Shown: positions 1 through 7,099, counted from the stretch's first letter. The stretch: 30,653 bases of DNA from Actinomycetota bacterium (GCA_947481755.1 CANKHS010000002.1:1-30653), one strand, 5' to 3'. Numbers and translations: made by a program. Notes: generated by a model from the sequence alone, not told the origin.

Positions 1-288
1 ACGTTCGTCAAGACTCTGCTCAAGCTCGCGGCGCAACTCGAGTAACTGTTCCTTGCCATCGATCGCGGCCTCCTTGCGAATCGTGTCGGCTTCGCGGTTG
101 GCCGTCGCGACGGCGCGCTCAGCGTCAGCACGGAGCGCGTCGGCCTCTTGACGTCGGGTTTCGACCTCTCTGAGAGCCTCGTCGCTGGCGCTGCGATCGT
201 GCGCATGCAATCGCTGGCGCACGATGATGCCGCCGATTGCGCCGCCTACGACCAGCGCAGCCACGGCTGCGATAACGGTCTCAAGCAC
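1..288 (-). CDS. rny: Ribonuclease Y, N-terminal part (cut by window edge)
   Basis: The minus strand encodes 96 residues from a GTG at 288, preceded by AGGAG about 6 nt upstream, and runs off the window in frame. The start is a short hydrophobic anchor (VIAAVAALVVGGAIGGIIV) followed by a highly charged Arg/Glu/Ala coiled coil containing ANREADTIRKEA. This is the usual N-terminal architecture of RNase Y, the membrane-anchored endoribonuclease that starts mRNA decay. The KH and HD catalytic domains would lie outside the window, so the call rests on the anchor, the coiled coil and the position downstream of recX. RNase Y is absent from many Actinomycetes but present in deeper actinobacterial classes, which helps place the organism. 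An unrelated anchored coiled-coil protein is less likely. Confidence 0.75.
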   Translation of the reverse strand, partial: MLETVIAAVAALVVGGAIGGIIVRQRLHAHDRSASDEALREVETRRQEADALRADAERAVATANREADTIRKEAAIDGKEQLLELRRELEQSLDER

Positions 289-400
289 GTTATTCTCCTG
301 ATGTCCGGTACGAACTGTCTTGATCAGACAGTGGAAGTTTCTGTCCGGAAGGCTAGCGCGCTCTGCGTTACGGCTCGGCCGATCCCGCTTCGTGCGCCTG
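289..400. other. recX-rny intergenic region with small hairpin
   Basis: 112 bases lie between the recX stop and the rny start. They contain a 6-bp inverted repeat with a 5-nt loop (315-320 CTGTCT, 326-331 AGACAG), about 27 nt upstream of the rny GTG. No T-run follows it, so it is not an obvious intrinsic terminator. It could be a 5' leader hairpin or an operator for rny. I see no ORF here. Confidence 0.4.
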
Positions 401-988
401 TTAGTCCTCGAAGGGCTGACCGACGAGTCTCTCGGCCACGGACTCGTCAAAACCCCGTGATGCCAGCCGCTGCCACGCCTCGACGCCCGTGCGCATGCCG
501 ATCGCGATCTGCGCAGCCTGGTCGATCGCCGCATCGTCGAGGTGCGCCAGACAGTCCTGGATCTCGGCCGGCGCTACGCCCGCGACTTCGAGATCGTGCG
601 CAATGCGGGCGGGCCCCCAGCCGGTTGTCAGTCGCAGGGTTGCGACGTCGCTGGCGTGGCGCGTATCGTCGATCGCTCCGATTGCCTCGAGACGGTCGGC
701 GGCCTGGCGCGCTGCGTCTGCGCCCTCGCGCTTGGCGATGCGTTGTTCTAGTTCGCCGCGCGCATGTGAGCGGCGCCCGACCATTGCCGCGCCACGGTCG
801 AGGGCGCGGGCCTCACGGGCACGCTGCTCCGCAGTGCGCTTGGTTGAAGTCGAGAGCGTCGCATCGACGAAGATCCCCAGCTCAGTCGCAACGAGTGCGT
901 CCAGAACGAGCCACGGGTTGCCATCGAGTTCGATGGCAACCCGTAGGTCTGTTCTCGGTTGAACCGCGGTCACGACCCGCGCTGCCAC
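401..988 (-). CDS. recX: Regulatory protein RecX
   Basis: 195-residue protein starting at GTG 988, five bases after the recA stop, so almost certainly co-transcribed and translationally coupled with recA. RecX binds RecA filaments and limits their extension and ATPase/coprotease activity. The family signature is visible as tandem three-helix repeats: an arginine-rich RRSHARGELEQRIAKR segment (about residues 72-87), an AADRLEAIGAIDDTRHASD repeat, then the GWGPARIAHDLEVAGV segment and a C-terminal repeat ending near VAERLVGQPFED. The ~60 residues before the first repeat form an N-terminal extension (VAIELDGNPWLVLDALVATELGI) like those seen in actinobacterial RecX. The length is normal for the family. 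Confidence 0.88.
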   Translation of the reverse strand: MAARVVTAVQPRTDLRVAIELDGNPWLVLDALVATELGIFVDATLSTSTKRTAEQRAREARALDRGAAMVGRRSHARGELEQRIAKREGADAARQAADRLEAIGAIDDTRHASDVATLRLTTGWGPARIAHDLEVAGVAPAEIQDCLAHLDDAAIDQAAQIAIGMRTGVEAWQRLASRGFDESVAERLVGQPFED

Positions 989-993
989 GGGGG

Positions 994-2112
994 CTAGCCT
1001 TCAGCGACGACGGCGCCCTCGTCGGCGACCGCCACGGCCTCGTCGTCTGCATCAGCAGCGTCAGCGACGTCAGCAGGAGGAGGTGTCATTGGTGTGGCAT
1101 CGGCCGGCGCGGTATTGCCGCCACTGATCGTGATGCCCTGCGTCTCTTCGATCCGACGCGTGATGCGACTGAGGACGTCAGGATGCTCATCGAGGAATCC
1201 GCGCACGTTTGCGCGGCCCTGACCGAGACGCTCCTTCTCGAAGGAGAAGTACGAGCCGGACTTCTCGATGATGTTGTCTTCGAGGGCAACATCGAGGACG
1301 GAACCCGACCACGAGATGCCGGTGCCGTAAATGATGTCGAACTCGGACTGTCGGAACGGTGGTGCAACCTTGTTCTTGACGACCTTGACGCGCACACGGT
1401 TGCCAATCGCATCCGTGCCCTCCTTGAGGGTCTCAATGCGACGAATGTCGAGTCGAACGGACGAGTAGAACTTGAGCGCTCGACCACCGGTCGTCGTTTC
1501 GGGCGAACCGAACATGACGCCAATCTTCTCGCGCAACTGGTTGGTGAAGATTGCGACCGTGCCGGTGCGATTGAGAACGGCCGTCAGCTTGCGCATGGCC
1601 TGGCTCATCAGACGCGCCTGGAGGCCGACGAAGGAGTCCCCCATCTCGCCTTCAATCTCGGCGCGTGGAACGAGTGCGGCAACCGAGTCAATCGCGACGA
1701 CGTCGAGACCGCCGGAACGGATCAGCATCTCGGCAATCTCCAGCGCCTGCTCACCGTTATCGGGCTGAGAGACGAGGAGGTTGTCGATGTCGACACCGAT
1801 GTTGCGTGCGTAGGTTGGATCCATTGCGTGCTCTGCGTCGATAAACGCGCAGACGCCACCCTTGCGCTGAGCCTCGGCAATCACGTGGTAGACGAGTGTC
1901 GTCTTACCCGACGATTCTGGACCAAAGATCTCGCAGATGCGTCCACGAGGCAGACCACCGACACCGAGGGCAAGATCGAGGCCGAGACAGCCCGTCGAGA
2001 TCGCTGCAACCGGCGTACGCGTGGAATCGCCGAGGCGCATGACAGCGCCCTTGCCGTGTTGCTTTTCGATCTGCTGTAGCGCTGCCGCTACCGCCTTGTC
2101 TTTTTCGCTCAT
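994..2112 (-). CDS. recA: Recombinase RecA
   Basis: 372-residue DNA recombinase that forms ATP-dependent filaments on single-stranded DNA, catalyses strand exchange and triggers LexA self-cleavage in the SOS response. The start is set at ATG 2112 (MSEKDKAV) because GGAGG lies at 2118-2122, five bases upstream; the open frame continues to 2196 but that extension is not RecA-like. Walker A is GPESSGKTT at residues 64-72, the Walker B region reads LDVVAIDSVAALVPRAEIEG, and the L2 loop and FTNQLREKIGVMFG block are intact. The C-terminus is an acidic Ala/Asp tail, as is normal. There is no intein. It sits downstream of cinA after a 119-bp gap holding a candidate promoter and operator, and upstream of recX. 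Confidence 0.98.
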   Translation of the reverse strand: MSEKDKAVAAALQQIEKQHGKGAVMRLGDSTRTPVAAISTGCLGLDLALGVGGLPRGRICEIFGPESSGKTTLVYHVIAEAQRKGGVCAFIDAEHAMDPTYARNIGVDIDNLLVSQPDNGEQALEIAEMLIRSGGLDVVAIDSVAALVPRAEIEGEMGDSFVGLQARLMSQAMRKLTAVLNRTGTVAIFTNQLREKIGVMFGSPETTTGGRALKFYSSVRLDIRRIETLKEGTDAIGNRVRVKVVKNKVAPPFRQSEFDIIYGTGISWSGSVLDVALEDNIIEKSGSYFSFEKERLGQGRANVRGFLDEHPDVLSRITRRIEETQGITISGGNTAPADATPMTPPPADVADAADADDEAVAVADEGAVVAEG

Positions 2113-2152
2113 CGTGACCTCCCACCGGCTCGTGCCGGGTTGGACTGAATGC

Positions 2153-2169
2153 GGTTCGCTCGTGGAACC
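2153..2169 (-). promoter_or_regulatory. Candidate operator upstream of recA (GGTTC-N7-GAACC)
   Basis: A perfect 5-bp inverted repeat with a 7-nt spacer lies 41-57 nt upstream of the recA ATG. On the recA strand it begins 1 nt after a possible -10 (CATACT, 2176 to 2171), so it would cover the predicted transcription start. That is where a repressor such as LexA would be expected. It is not the canonical Gram-positive SOS box (GAAC-N4-GTTC), and I found no such box in this gap. Confidence 0.4.
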
Positions 2170-2231
2170 CAGTATGGCTGCCCACTCGGACGCCATTCAT
2201 ACACGCAACGTCGCGACTTTCGCGGGGTTCC

Positions 2232-3509
2232 TTACACGCCTGCGGAGAGACGCTCATCCTGCAAAAGCAGGCGCACGAGATGCAGACCAGTCAGCGCAGT
2301 ATTCGTTCGAATCGCCTCACGGTCTCCAGGAAAGCGACGCTCCATCACCTGACTCGTCCCATTAGGACCAACGACCGCGATGTGCACGAGACCGACGGGC
2401 TTCTCGTCCGTGCCACCACCGGGTCCAGCGATGCCGGTCACACCAATCCCGATATCGCTCTGCAGCGTTTGGCGCGCCCCTTCGGCAAGAGCGAGCGCTA
2501 CCTCAGCAGAGACGGCTCCGTGCGCCGCGATCGTTGTCGCAGGGACGCCAACCTGACTGACCTTGACGTCGTTCGCGTAGGCCACGATCCCACCGCGCAA
2601 AACAGTGGAGGCGCCTGGCACGCCCGCGAGGCGCGCCGCCACCATGCCGGCGGTACAACTCTCGGCACAGGCAATCGTCAGGCCGCGCTGGTCGAGTTCC
2701 TGCACGACACGGACCTCGACCGGGAGGTCGTCTTGGGCGTAGACGGCGTCACCGAAGGCCGCCACGAGTCCGTCCGCCAGAGCCGTTCCGGCTGCCCGTG
2801 CTGCGGGTGCAAAGCGAATCACAACCTCGACTTCGAGCCGAGTCGCACAGATCGACGTCTCGGTGCCGTGATCATCGCCACCCAGCTCGTCAAACGTACG
2901 AGCCACGGTCGACTCCGGTGTGTTCCAGATGCGCAGGACACGTCGCTCGAGCTGTGTCCCAAGCAGGCTGCTCATCGCATCGTGCTCGAGTGCGCGCCGC
3001 CAGACATCGGCGAGTTCGGTGGGTGGGCCGGGCAGGACGACGATTGTGGTCTGGCCGGGCACGATTAGTCCTGGAGCCGTGCCAGAAGGCGAGATCACGT
3101 GTGCGCCCGCAGGCCTCATCGCCTGTTTGCGTGCGCCAGGGAGAAGTGGCTCCACCGGAACCCCTCGCAGCGCTGCGTAGCCCGTCACGATCTCCGTGAT
3201 CTCGGCCAGGGCGGCCTCGTCCAGCTCAAGCGCAAGGCCCGTGACATCCGCGACGATGGCGACCGTGCGATCGTCGTGCGTCGGTCCAAGTCCACCCGAG
3301 GTCACAATCAGGTCATAGCCGCCTGCGATGAGGTCGGCGAGCGCTGCTCGGAGGTGCTCCTCGCGATCGTCGACAGCCACGATCCGTTCGAGCCGAATGC
3401 CATGGCTATCCAGTGAGCGAGCGAGCGTTCCGCTGTTGCGGTCCTGGGTACGCCCGAGCAGGATCTCAGAACCCGTCACCAAGATCGCTGCAGTGAGGCG
3501 TCGGCTCAC
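2232..3509 (-). CDS. cinA: CinA family protein (MoCF domain + nicotinamide-nucleotide amidase domain)
   Basis: 425-residue two-domain protein. The N-terminal half is a MoCF/COG1058 domain (ILVTGSEILLGRTQDRNS near the start, then TSGGLGPTHDDRTVAIVADVTG), associated with ADP-ribose pyrophosphatase activity. The C-terminal half is a PncC-type amidase domain with AESCTAGMVAARLAGVPGAS, GGIVAYAND and GVTGIAGPGGGTDEKPVG, which converts NMN to nicotinate mononucleotide in pyridine nucleotide salvage. The catalytic Ser lies in the ESCTAG motif. Translation starts at GTG 3509 and overlaps the stop of the RodZ-like gene by 4 nt (GTGA), so the two are coupled. Placement just upstream of recA is the classic cinA-recA arrangement; no pgsA is present between them. 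Confidence 0.95.
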   Translation of the reverse strand: MSRRLTAAILVTGSEILLGRTQDRNSGTLARSLDSHGIRLERIVAVDDREEHLRAALADLIAGGYDLIVTSGGLGPTHDDRTVAIVADVTGLALELDEAALAEITEIVTGYAALRGVPVEPLLPGARKQAMRPAGAHVISPSGTAPGLIVPGQTTIVVLPGPPTELADVWRRALEHDAMSSLLGTQLERRVLRIWNTPESTVARTFDELGGDDHGTETSICATRLEVEVVIRFAPAARAAGTALADGLVAAFGDAVYAQDDLPVEVRVVQELDQRGLTIACAESCTAGMVAARLAGVPGASTVLRGGIVAYANDVKVSQVGVPATTIAAHGAVSAEVALALAEGARQTLQSDIGIGVTGIAGPGGGTDEKPVGLVHIAVVGPNGTSQVMERRFPGDREAIRTNTALTGLHLVRLLLQDERLSAGV

Positions 3510-4303
3510 TGGGTGACCGCTGCCACGCGGCCGTTGGGATCGACTGAAAGCAGCGTATCCGTGGGGCCAGGCACGATCGGGCTGCCGTTGACGACCAGCG
3601 TGAGGGTGTTTGGGCGATCAAGTCGGATCAGGTAACCAGAAGACGATTTGGGCAACTGAAAGCCATCGGGCTTGGTGGGATCAGGGTCGACCTTCTGTTG
3701 GAACAGAGGTGCCGTCCCCTCCGGCGACCCGAGCGCTCGAACGGTCAGGGTTACCTGTGCGGAGGGAATCACGAACACCACGGCTTGAGCTGCGGCGGAG
3801 GTCGAGTCGGGTGCGGTCTGTGCTGTTACGGCGGTCGCGACAGGATTGACGGCCGCCTCGGTAACGGTCACCACGTTGGTGCCGTCCGTGGCCGGCAACG
3901 GAGTCGTCCGCGTTGATGGATAGGTCGACGCGATCACAATCAAGACCGCAATCGCCAAGATGCCGACGATCGCGACGATCACGATCCCCGACCCGCGGCT
4001 GGAGTTTCGGTTCGACCGAGCGCTGCGACGGCGTGGAAACATGACCTCGTCGTCGACCTCCCACGGTGCCGACGAGAAACGCTCCGAGAACTCGTCAATC
4101 AGCAGCTGGGCATCAAGCTCCAAAAACTCGCTGTAGGAACGCAAGAACCCGCGTGCGTAGGTTGGTCCAGGGAGCCGTTCGAAGTCCTCTTCCTCGAGCG
4201 CCACGAGATAGCTCGAGCGAATCTTGGTGGCCTCCGCGGCCGTATCAATGCTGACGCCGCGCTGTTCGCGGGCAGTACGAAGAGTGGCGCCGATCTCGAA
4301 CAT
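3506..4303 (-). CDS. RodZ-like membrane HTH protein (HTH_25, TM, DUF4115)
   Basis: 265-residue bitopic membrane protein. Residues ~1-75 form a Cro/C1-type helix-turn-helix of the HTH_25 family (IGATLRTAREQRGVSIDTAA, SYLVALEEEDFERLPGPTYA, RGFLRSYSEFL). A basic linker (PRRRSARSNRNSSRG) leads to one transmembrane helix (GIVIVAIVGILAIAVLIVIA, ~106-125), then a Thr/Ala-rich linker and a beta-rich C-terminal DUF4115 domain. RodZ links MreB to the wall-elongation machinery; whether this homologue does so is inferred. ATG 4303 is preceded by TAGACT ending 7 nt upstream, with no Shine-Dalgarno, consistent with leaderless transcription. It leads the cinA/recA/recX group, overlapping cinA by 4 nt. Confidence 0.85.
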   Translation of the reverse strand: MFEIGATLRTAREQRGVSIDTAAEATKIRSSYLVALEEEDFERLPGPTYARGFLRSYSEFLELDAQLLIDEFSERFSSAPWEVDDEVMFPRRRSARSNRNSSRGSGIVIVAIVGILAIAVLIVIASTYPSTRTTPLPATDGTNVVTVTEAAVNPVATAVTAQTAPDSTSAAAQAVVFVIPSAQVTLTVRALGSPEGTAPLFQQKVDPDPTKPDGFQLPKSSSGYLIRLDRPNTLTLVVNGSPIVPGPTDTLLSVDPNGRVAAVTQ

Positions 4304-4309
4304 GCGCTC

Positions 4310-4315
4310 AGTCTA
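4310..4315 (-). promoter_or_regulatory. -10 box TAGACT for rodZ-like gene, leaderless
   Basis: TAGACT is separated from ATG 4303 by exactly six bases, so transcription would begin at the start codon. No Shine-Dalgarno is present. It belongs to the TAnnnT-N6-start series seen across this window. Confidence 0.6.
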
Positions 4316-4333
4316 TCGGGGATGAATAGTGCT

Positions 4334-5059
4334 TTAGCGCGCTTCTGCTGCGAACCGGTACCCAACGCCATAGTGCGTATGCACGTAGTCGTGGGTTTCG
4401 CTCTGCCGATCGAGCTTCTCGCGGATCTTGCGGACGCAAACGTCGACGGTGCGATCACGGTGCCGATACGGAATACCCCAGACCCGACGCTGTAGTTCGT
4501 CACGCGACAGTGCACGTCCCTCTTGGCGGGCCAGAGCGACGACGAGTCGGAACTCGGTTGGTGTCAGCTGACTATCGATCCAATCGGCCGGTGCTTGCCC
4601 TGGAGAAACACGAACGAACGCTCGTCGCAGGTCGGGATCAATGCGAAGACCATCTACCTCAATCGCTTCGCCACGTGGTTCGGAGGCCGCGACGAGTCGC
4701 GTCCGGCGCAGCAGCGCTTCGATTCGCGCGATCAACTCGCGCATTCCGAACGGCTTGGAGAGGTAGTCGTCGGCGCCAATTTCGAGCGTGTGTACCTTGT
4801 CGTGCTCCGACCCGCGAGCGGAGACAACAATCACGGGTACGCCAAGGTGGTCTTCGCGGATCGCCTCAGTCACAGCCCAGCCATCGAGTCCAGGCAGCAT
4901 CAGGTCGATCACGGCGATATCTGGGCGAGCGTGACGCAGGCGACGAAGTCCACGTTCGCCGTCTTCGGCGAGGTCGACATCAAAGCCGGCATGCCGCAGG
5001 TGCATTGCCATCGCTTTTCCGAGGATGGGGTCGTCTTCGATTACGAGGACACTAGGCAT
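4334..5059 (-). CDS. OmpR/PhoB-type response regulator (copy 1)
   Basis: 241-residue transcriptional regulator. The receiver domain has the acidic pocket E8/D9/D10, phospho-acceptor D52 (AVIDLMLPGLDG), S80 and K102 (YLSKP). The C-terminal winged helix is OmpR-type, with recognition segment RDRTVDVCVRKIREKL and the terminal wing HTHYGVGYRF. I start it at ATG 5059 (MPSVLVIEDD); the open frame extends 15 codons further but that part is not receiver sequence. TAGCCT ends 8 nt before this ATG, suggesting a leaderless start. It diverges from the histidine kinase across a 123-bp gap filled by Pho-box-like repeats, so it is probably the phosphate regulator (PhoP/PhoB role) for that kinase. A close paralogue lies at 6308-7027. 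Confidence 0.92.
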   Translation of the reverse strand: MPSVLVIEDDPILGKAMAMHLRHAGFDVDLAEDGERGLRRLRHARPDIAVIDLMLPGLDGWAVTEAIREDHLGVPVIVVSARGSEHDKVHTLEIGADDYLSKPFGMRELIARIEALLRRTRLVAASEPRGEAIEVDGLRIDPDLRRAFVRVSPGQAPADWIDSQLTPTEFRLVVALARQEGRALSRDELQRRVWGIPYRHRDRTVDVCVRKIREKLDRQSETHDYVHTHYGVGYRFAAEAR

Positions 5060-5066
5060 TACCTGC

Positions 5067-5072
5067 AGGCTA
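5067..5072 (-). promoter_or_regulatory. -10 box TAGCCT for response regulator 1
   Basis: TAGCCT lies seven bases before ATG 5059 and directly abuts the first GGT repeat of the array (5073). An activator bound to the array would therefore occupy the -35 region of this promoter. Confidence 0.55.
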
Positions 5073-5137
5073 GGTTGCTGAGCAAACCCGATGGGTTGCA
5101 GCATGGCCGCAGGGTGGTAACGAAGTGGTAGTGATCG
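5073..5137. promoter_or_regulatory. Pho-box-like 11-bp repeat array between regulator and kinase
   Basis: Plus-strand GGT-type half-sites begin at 5073 (GGTTGC), 5094 (GGTTGC), 5105 (GGCCGC), 5116 (GGTAAC) and 5127 (GGTAGT). Spacings are 21, 11, 11 and 11 bp. The stretch 5116-5129 (GGTAACGAAGTGGT) matches 11673-11686 in front of pstS at 13 of 14 bases. OmpR/PhoB-family regulators bind tandem direct repeats with 11-bp period, and Streptomyces PhoP uses GTTCACC-like units, the reverse complement of this pattern. Autoregulation of the phosphate two-component system is the simplest reading. Confidence 0.7.
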
Positions 5138-5170
5138 TGGATCTGTCCCGAGATACCGTGCTTCAGGGCG

Positions 5171-5176
5171 TATCGT
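5171..5176 (+). promoter_or_regulatory. -10 box TATCGT for histidine kinase, leaderless
   Basis: TATCGT followed by six bases and then ATG 5183. No Shine-Dalgarno is present. This is the same geometry as at ppk, trkA and lepA. Confidence 0.55.
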
Positions 5177-5182
5177 GCAGAC

Positions 5183-6301
5183 ATGCAGCTCCTCTACGCC
5201 GTCATCGTCCTAGCCGTTGGTGTTCTGGCCGGGTGGTTCGGTTCGCGGCTCCTACGACGGGCCGTGGTCGTGGACGAAGGCCGGATCGGTTCCCTGGCTG
5301 CCGACAGCGACGCGTCCTGGCTGGTCGATGCGCGCGGAGTTTTCGATGAGCTGCCGGTGATGATCGTCACTGTTGACGATGCTGATCGAATTGTTCACAT
5401 CAACGACATGGCTCAACGCGAGCTGCCGATGTTATCTGTCGGTGACGCACCGGCAACCTGGTCGGCCCCGCTGGCAGAGATTGTGCTTCGCGCCCGAACG
5501 GGCGAAGAGCTGGGACTCCTCGAGACAATCGTGCTCGGCGACCCTCCGCGGTCGCTGCGCGTCTCGGCCGTCCGCTATTCGAGAGGCAGCGCGATGCTAC
5601 TGGCCGATGTCACGGAGGAGGTGGATTTCGAGGAGGCTCGCCGAACGTTTTCGGCCGCCGTCTCCCACGAATTACGCACACCGTTGGCACGAATTCTCGG
5701 GTTGGCCGAAACGCTAGCGCTGCCCGATGTCGAGGACGAGCGGGATGAGCTCGTGATGCAGATTGAGAACGAGGTCGACGGCATGCGCCGCCTGATCGAC
5801 GAGATGTTGTTGCTCGCAGCGCTTGATCGTGGTCGGCTCGCTGTCGCCGATGGCATTGTTGACGCCTGTGCCATCGCGGCGCATGTGGTGGATGATGCCC
5901 GGCAACGGCGAATTGGTAGGGGGCGCGAGATTACCCTCAGCGCTCCGGGCGAAGTAGACGTCCCGGTTGCAGCACGCCTGTACGAGGTGGTGATTCAGAA
6001 CCTTGTCGACAACGCGTTGATTCACGGAGGTCCTGATGCGTCCGTCAACGTAACCGTCTCCACTGAGGGTGACATGGCACTGATCAGCGTCACCGACACC
6101 GGCACCGGTATTAGCACGCAGCATCTCCCCTTCGTGTTTCAACGTTTCTATCGTGGCGACGCCGCACGCAGTGGACCCGGGTCGGGCTTGGGTCTCGCCC
6201 TGGTCAAGCACATCGTCGAGGCCCACGGTGGCTCCGTGGACGCCGAGTCGGATGGTGCTACGGGAGCGACTCTGCGCGTACAGCTACCGCTCGCAACGTA
6301 A
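5183..6301 (+). CDS. phoR: PhoR-like sensor histidine kinase
   Basis: 372-residue membrane histidine kinase. One N-terminal transmembrane segment (~3-24, LLYAVIVLAVGVLAGWF) is followed by a PAS-like domain (~45-145, FDELPVMIVTVDDADRIVHI). The HisKA domain carries the phospho-accepting H162 in AVSHELRTPLARILGL. The ATPase domain has an N box (IQNLVDNALIHGG, N277), G1 (DTGTGI, 305-310) and G2 (GSGLGLAL, 333-340). There is essentially no extracellular sensor, which is typical of PhoR/SenX3 kinases that read phosphate state through the Pst transporter and PhoU. It is divergent from response regulator 1, converges on response regulator 2 with a 6-bp gap, and is followed by the phoU-pst operon. The PhoR role is inferred from this context and the Pho-box-like promoter. 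Confidence 0.88.
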   Translation: MQLLYAVIVLAVGVLAGWFGSRLLRRAVVVDEGRIGSLAADSDASWLVDARGVFDELPVMIVTVDDADRIVHINDMAQRELPMLSVGDAPATWSAPLAEIVLRARTGEELGLLETIVLGDPPRSLRVSAVRYSRGSAMLLADVTEEVDFEEARRTFSAAVSHELRTPLARILGLAETLALPDVEDERDELVMQIENEVDGMRRLIDEMLLLAALDRGRLAVADGIVDACAIAAHVVDDARQRRIGRGREITLSAPGEVDVPVAARLYEVVIQNLVDNALIHGGPDASVNVTVSTEGDMALISVTDTGTGISTQHLPFVFQRFYRGDAARSGPGSGLGLALVKHIVEAHGGSVDAESDGATGATLRVQLPLAT

Positions 6302-6307
6302 GGTCTC

Positions 6308-7027
6308 CTACTTGGATTCAGGTTCGAAGCGGTAGCCGACGCCGTAATGCGTCTGAATAAAGGAATAAGTCGTCGAGCGCATATCGAGTTTTTCTCGTAA
6401 CTTGCGAACGCAGACGTCGACGATGCGATCTCGGGGACGATGAGGTGTCCCCCACACCCGCTGTTGCAATTCGTCGCGGCTGAGGACGCGGCCGCGTTCC
6501 CGCGCCAGCGTGACCAGAAGACGAAACTCGCGCACCGTGAGCTCGGCATCAATCCAGTCTCCTGGGCTGGTCTCGATCAGGGCGCGGTGCGTGCGAAAGT
6601 CGATACGGATACCAGGCGCTTCGAGCGGGGCCTCATCGCGCTCTGGTGCAGCAGCCGGTGTGCGGCCTGACCGACGCAACGCTGCTGCGACGCGCGCTAC
6701 GAGCTCGCGCATCGAAGCGGGCTTGACGAGATAGTCATCAGCGCCAATCCCGAGGGTGTGGACCTTGTCATGCTCACTCGAGCGGGCAGAAAGCACGATG
6801 ACGGGCGTCGTCACACCCTCTGCTCGGATCTGCTCGATCAGGCCCCAGCCGTCTGTTCCCGGCATCATCAAGTCAACGATGCAGACGTCCGGTCGCTCGA
6901 AGCGGATCTTGCGAAGACCACGTTCGCCATCGGCGGCCCATTCGACGTCATGACCGGCCTTCGTGAGGTGGCGACGCATGATGCCGGCGAGCACTTCGTC
7001 GTCCTCGACAATTAGTACAGTCGCCAT
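6308..7027 (-). CDS. OmpR/PhoB-type response regulator (copy 2)
   Basis: 239-residue paralogue of the regulator at 4334-5059. Receiver residues are conserved at the same positions: D9/D10, D52 (IVDLMMPGTDG), S80 and K102 (YLVKP). The winged helix carries RDRIVDVCVRKLREKL, differing from copy 1 at only two positions in this recognition segment, so the two probably bind similar DNA. ATG 7027 follows TAGGAT by exactly six bases with no Shine-Dalgarno. It is transcribed towards the kinase and ends 6 bp from the kinase stop. It may be a second output of the same kinase or a competitor at shared sites. I cannot tell which copy is the main PhoB/PhoP. Confidence 0.92.
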   Translation of the reverse strand: MATVLIVEDDEVLAGIMRRHLTKAGHDVEWAADGERGLRKIRFERPDVCIVDLMMPGTDGWGLIEQIRAEGVTTPVIVLSARSSEHDKVHTLGIGADDYLVKPASMRELVARVAAALRRSGRTPAAAPERDEAPLEAPGIRIDFRTHRALIETSPGDWIDAELTVREFRLLVTLARERGRVLSRDELQQRVWGTPHRPRDRIVDVCVRKLREKLDMRSTTYSFIQTHYGVGYRFEPESK

Positions 7028-7033
7028 GTACTC

Positions 7034-7039
7034 ATCCTA
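7034..7039 (-). promoter_or_regulatory. -10 box TAGGAT for response regulator 2, leaderless
   Basis: TAGGAT, six bases, then ATG 7027. Two GGT half-sites 11 bp apart (7046 and 7057, plus strand) lie just upstream and could be a minimal Pho-box pair, but two units alone are weak evidence. Confidence 0.5.
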
Positions 7040-7067
7040 ACGGGCGGTACGACTGGGGTGTTCGTTG

Positions 7068-7073
7068 TATACT
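7068..7073 (+). promoter_or_regulatory. -10 box TATACT for tRNA-His
   Basis: TATACT is close to the TATAAT consensus and lies 26 bp before the mature tRNA-His 5' end. No convincing -35 is seen. The predicted transcript would start near 7080, at the base of the leader hairpin. Confidence 0.55.
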
Positions 7074-7080
7074 CACGCGG

Positions 7081-7094
7081 CTCGCGCAAGCGAG
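7081..7094 (+). other. 5' leader hairpin of tRNA-His precursor
   Basis: CTCGC-GCAA-GCGAG forms a perfect 5-bp stem closed by a GNRA-type GCAA loop. It ends five bases before tRNA-His position 1, where RNase P would cut. It may stabilise the precursor or present the leader for processing. Confidence 0.4.
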
Positions 7095-7099
7095 ACGTG

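Noticed and set aside
148..2079. A 643-codon open frame on the plus strand across recX and recA
   Set aside because: It is antisense to two certain genes, lacks family motifs, and is Arg/Ala-rich as expected from reading high-GC genes on the wrong strand.
2113..2196. N-terminal extension of recA to 2196
   Set aside because: GGAGG five bases before ATG 2112 and family length both favour the shorter start; the extension covers the candidate promoter and operator.
2113..2231. Canonical Gram-positive SOS box (GAAC-N4-GTTC) upstream of recA
   Set aside because: Not present in the gap; only a GTTC-N7-GAAC dyad is found, reported separately as a candidate of another type.
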